From: JANXQE01 sp035651635 | GTDB lineage: Bacteria; Verrucomicrobiota; Verrucomicrobiia; Limisphaerales; UBA8199 | Assembly (NCBI GenBank): GCA_035651635.1 | Contig: DASRFK010000077.1 | Coordinates: 1-57,997, forward strand | Direction: 5' to 3' | Length of the DNA: 57,997 nt | Shown here: one piece after another, positions 56,998 to 57,997 of the stretch | Layout: every line of letters starts with the position of its first letter | Numbering within the stretch: the stretch's first letter is position 1 | Program-made: the position numbers and the translations under genes | The notes under the pieces: model-generated | Told to the model about the DNA's origin: nothing | The model's database searches: none | The model's input: only the letters and a program-made list of their open reading frames with translations

Positions 56998-57114
56998 AGC
57001 CGCCGCCGCATAAGCGGGGTTTGAAGAAGGAATGGATGAGGGTCATGACGAGGGAGCGGCTGATCATCTCAGCCGGCCTTCCAGGCTCAAACAAACCATT
57101 CATCCAGTTCCGTT

Positions 57115-57190
57115 TGGCAGGGCGGGAGGGACTCGAACCCCCAACCGACGGTTTTGGAGACCGCTACTCTACCAATTGAGCTACCGCCCT
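57115..57190 (-). tRNA. tRNA-Trp (anticodon CCA)
   Basis: 76 bases including encoded CCA. The acceptor stem is AGGGCGG/CCGCCCT, the D loop is AGCTCAATTGGTAGAG, the anticodon loop CTCCAAA carries CCA, and the T loop is TTCGAGT. The position between tuf and secE is conserved across bacteria. Confidence 0.95.
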
Positions 57191-57200
57191 ACGCAAATTT

Positions 57201-57997
57201 TCAGGCGATGACTTCGCTCACGCGCCCGGCGCCAATGGTCCGGCCGCCTTCGCGGATCGCAAAGCGCTGGCCCTTTTCCATGGCTACAGGAGCGATGACG
57301 TTTACTTCGACCGAGACGTTGTCGCCCGGCATCACCATTTCCACACCTTGCGGCAGGCTCACCGTGCCGGTCACGTCGGTCGTTCGGAAATAGAACTGCG
57401 GACGGTAATTGGTGAAGAACGGGGTGTGACGGCCACCTTCATCCTTGGACAGCACGTAAACCTCCGCTTTGAACTTCATATGCGGAGTGATGCTGCCGGG
57501 TTTGGCCAAAACCATCCCGCGCTCGACTTCTTCTTTCTTGGTGCCGCGCAGCAGCACGCCAACGTTGTCTCCCGCCTTGGCTGAATCCAACAGCTTGCGG
57601 AACATTTCGATGTCGGTCGCCACGGTCTGGCGCGTGTCTTTCAAGCCGACGATCTCGACGTTGTCCATGCGCTTGAGTTCACCGCGCTCCACACGGCCGG
57701 TCACCACGGTGCCACGACCTTCAATGTTGAACACGTCTTCGATGCACATCAGGAACGGCTTGTCGATCTCGCGGGTCGGCAGCGGGATAAAGGTGTCAAC
57801 GGCGGTCAGGAGATCCTGGATCGCCTTCTCGCCTTCCGGCTTCCCGGCCATCGCCGCCGTGGCGCTGCCACGAATGACCGGGGTCTTGTCGCCGGGAAAT
57901 TGATATTTGGTCAGCAAATCGCGAATTTCCATCTCGACGAGGTCGAGCAATTCAGGATCATCCACCAGGTCAACCTTGTTCAGGAAAACCACGATGG
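57201..57997 (-). CDS. tuf: Elongation factor Tu (C-terminal two thirds, partial)
   Basis: The gene runs off the right edge; about 265 residues are visible. The G4 guanine-binding motif is seen in FLNKVDLVDD, domain 2 in FLMCIEDVFNIEGRGTVVTG, and domain 3 with GGRHTPFFTNYRPQFYFRTTDVTG, ending in IGAGRVSEVIA. It delivers aminoacyl-tRNA to the ribosome. Its position upstream of tRNA-Trp-secE-nusG-rplK is the classic arrangement. Confidence 0.98.
   Translation of the reverse strand, partial: IVVFLNKVDLVDDPELLDLVEMEIRDLLTKYQFPGDKTPVIRGSATAAMAGKPEGEKAIQDLLTAVDTFIPLPTREIDKPFLMCIEDVFNIEGRGTVVTGRVERGELKRMDNVEIVGLKDTRQTVATDIEMFRKLLDSAKAGDNVGVLLRGTKKEEVERGMVLAKPGSITPHMKFKAEVYVLSKDEGGRHTPFFTNYRPQFYFRTTDVTGTVSLPQGVEMVMPGDNVSVEVNVIAPVAMEKGQRFAIREGGRTIGAGRVSEVIA

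Noticed and set aside
56861..57103. 80-aa reverse frame spanning the tRNA-Ser
   Set aside because: Its sequence is tRNA read as protein, with no family features.

Overview
The window is a 58 kb piece of a moderately GC-rich Gram-negative chromosome, most likely from Verrucomicrobiota (a Pedosphaera/Limisphaerales-like lineage). The grounds are a Kdo/LPS-transport block (kdsA, a long LptA/OstA protein, lptB) next to hprK, a pseudopilin with a C-terminal H-x9-DG-like motif, a secreted alpha-L-fucosidase, a TreS-maltokinase fusion, and several families of palindromic REP-like intergenic repeats. This placement is an inference from gene content; no rRNA is present.

Layout. Positions 1-3784 hold the tail of an unidentified gene and treS-mak. 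Positions 3815-11545 form a dense co-directional block: a stand-alone STAS anti-anti-sigma-like protein, an RsbW-like kinase, an alkaline-phosphatase-fold hydrolase, a GT2, a nucleotidyltransferase-like protein, an Sfp-type phosphopantetheinyl transferase, a WecG/TagA-type GT26 fused to two STAS domains, and a GT4. Several of these genes overlap by a few bases. I read the block as a surface-glycan locus with a built-in partner-switching module, and it is the best candidate for an undescribed system here. Positions 11738-22413 carry an esterase, the primary sigma factor, a large secreted esterase-like protein, a disulfide oxidoreductase, glcD/glcF, KDPG aldolase and a GNAT.

Positions 22410-28826 hold mostly reverse-strand oddities: a protein built of two kinase-like halves (the second with both catalytic Asp positions changed to Asn), an exported LIM-plus-HExxH protein resembling plant DA1, an ABC-2 permease on the forward strand, and a second GlcD-like oxidase that seems to start at ATT directly after the in-frame stop of a DUF2007-like gene. 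Positions 29163-33638 are kdsA-lptA-lptB-hprK. Positions 33750-43200 are accessory: a Tat-signal remnant, a fatty-acid-hydroxylase-type protein, a GH29 fucosidase, a secreted protein with kinase-like signatures, a pseudopilin, a frameshifted membrane-anchored glycosidase-like gene, and a small two-gene nucleotidyltransferase pair. A PAS histidine kinase (43498-45132) converges on the transcription/translation core.

The right end, all on the reverse strand, is the conserved order tuf - tRNA-Trp - tRNA-Ser - secE - nusG - rplK - rplA - rplJ - rplL - rpoB - rpoC. It ends in a strong hairpin terminator and is not followed by rpsL/rpsG/fusA. The rplL-rpoB gap carries four hairpins that could serve as an attenuator and processing region. 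Everything here is read by eye from sequence; no database search was run.
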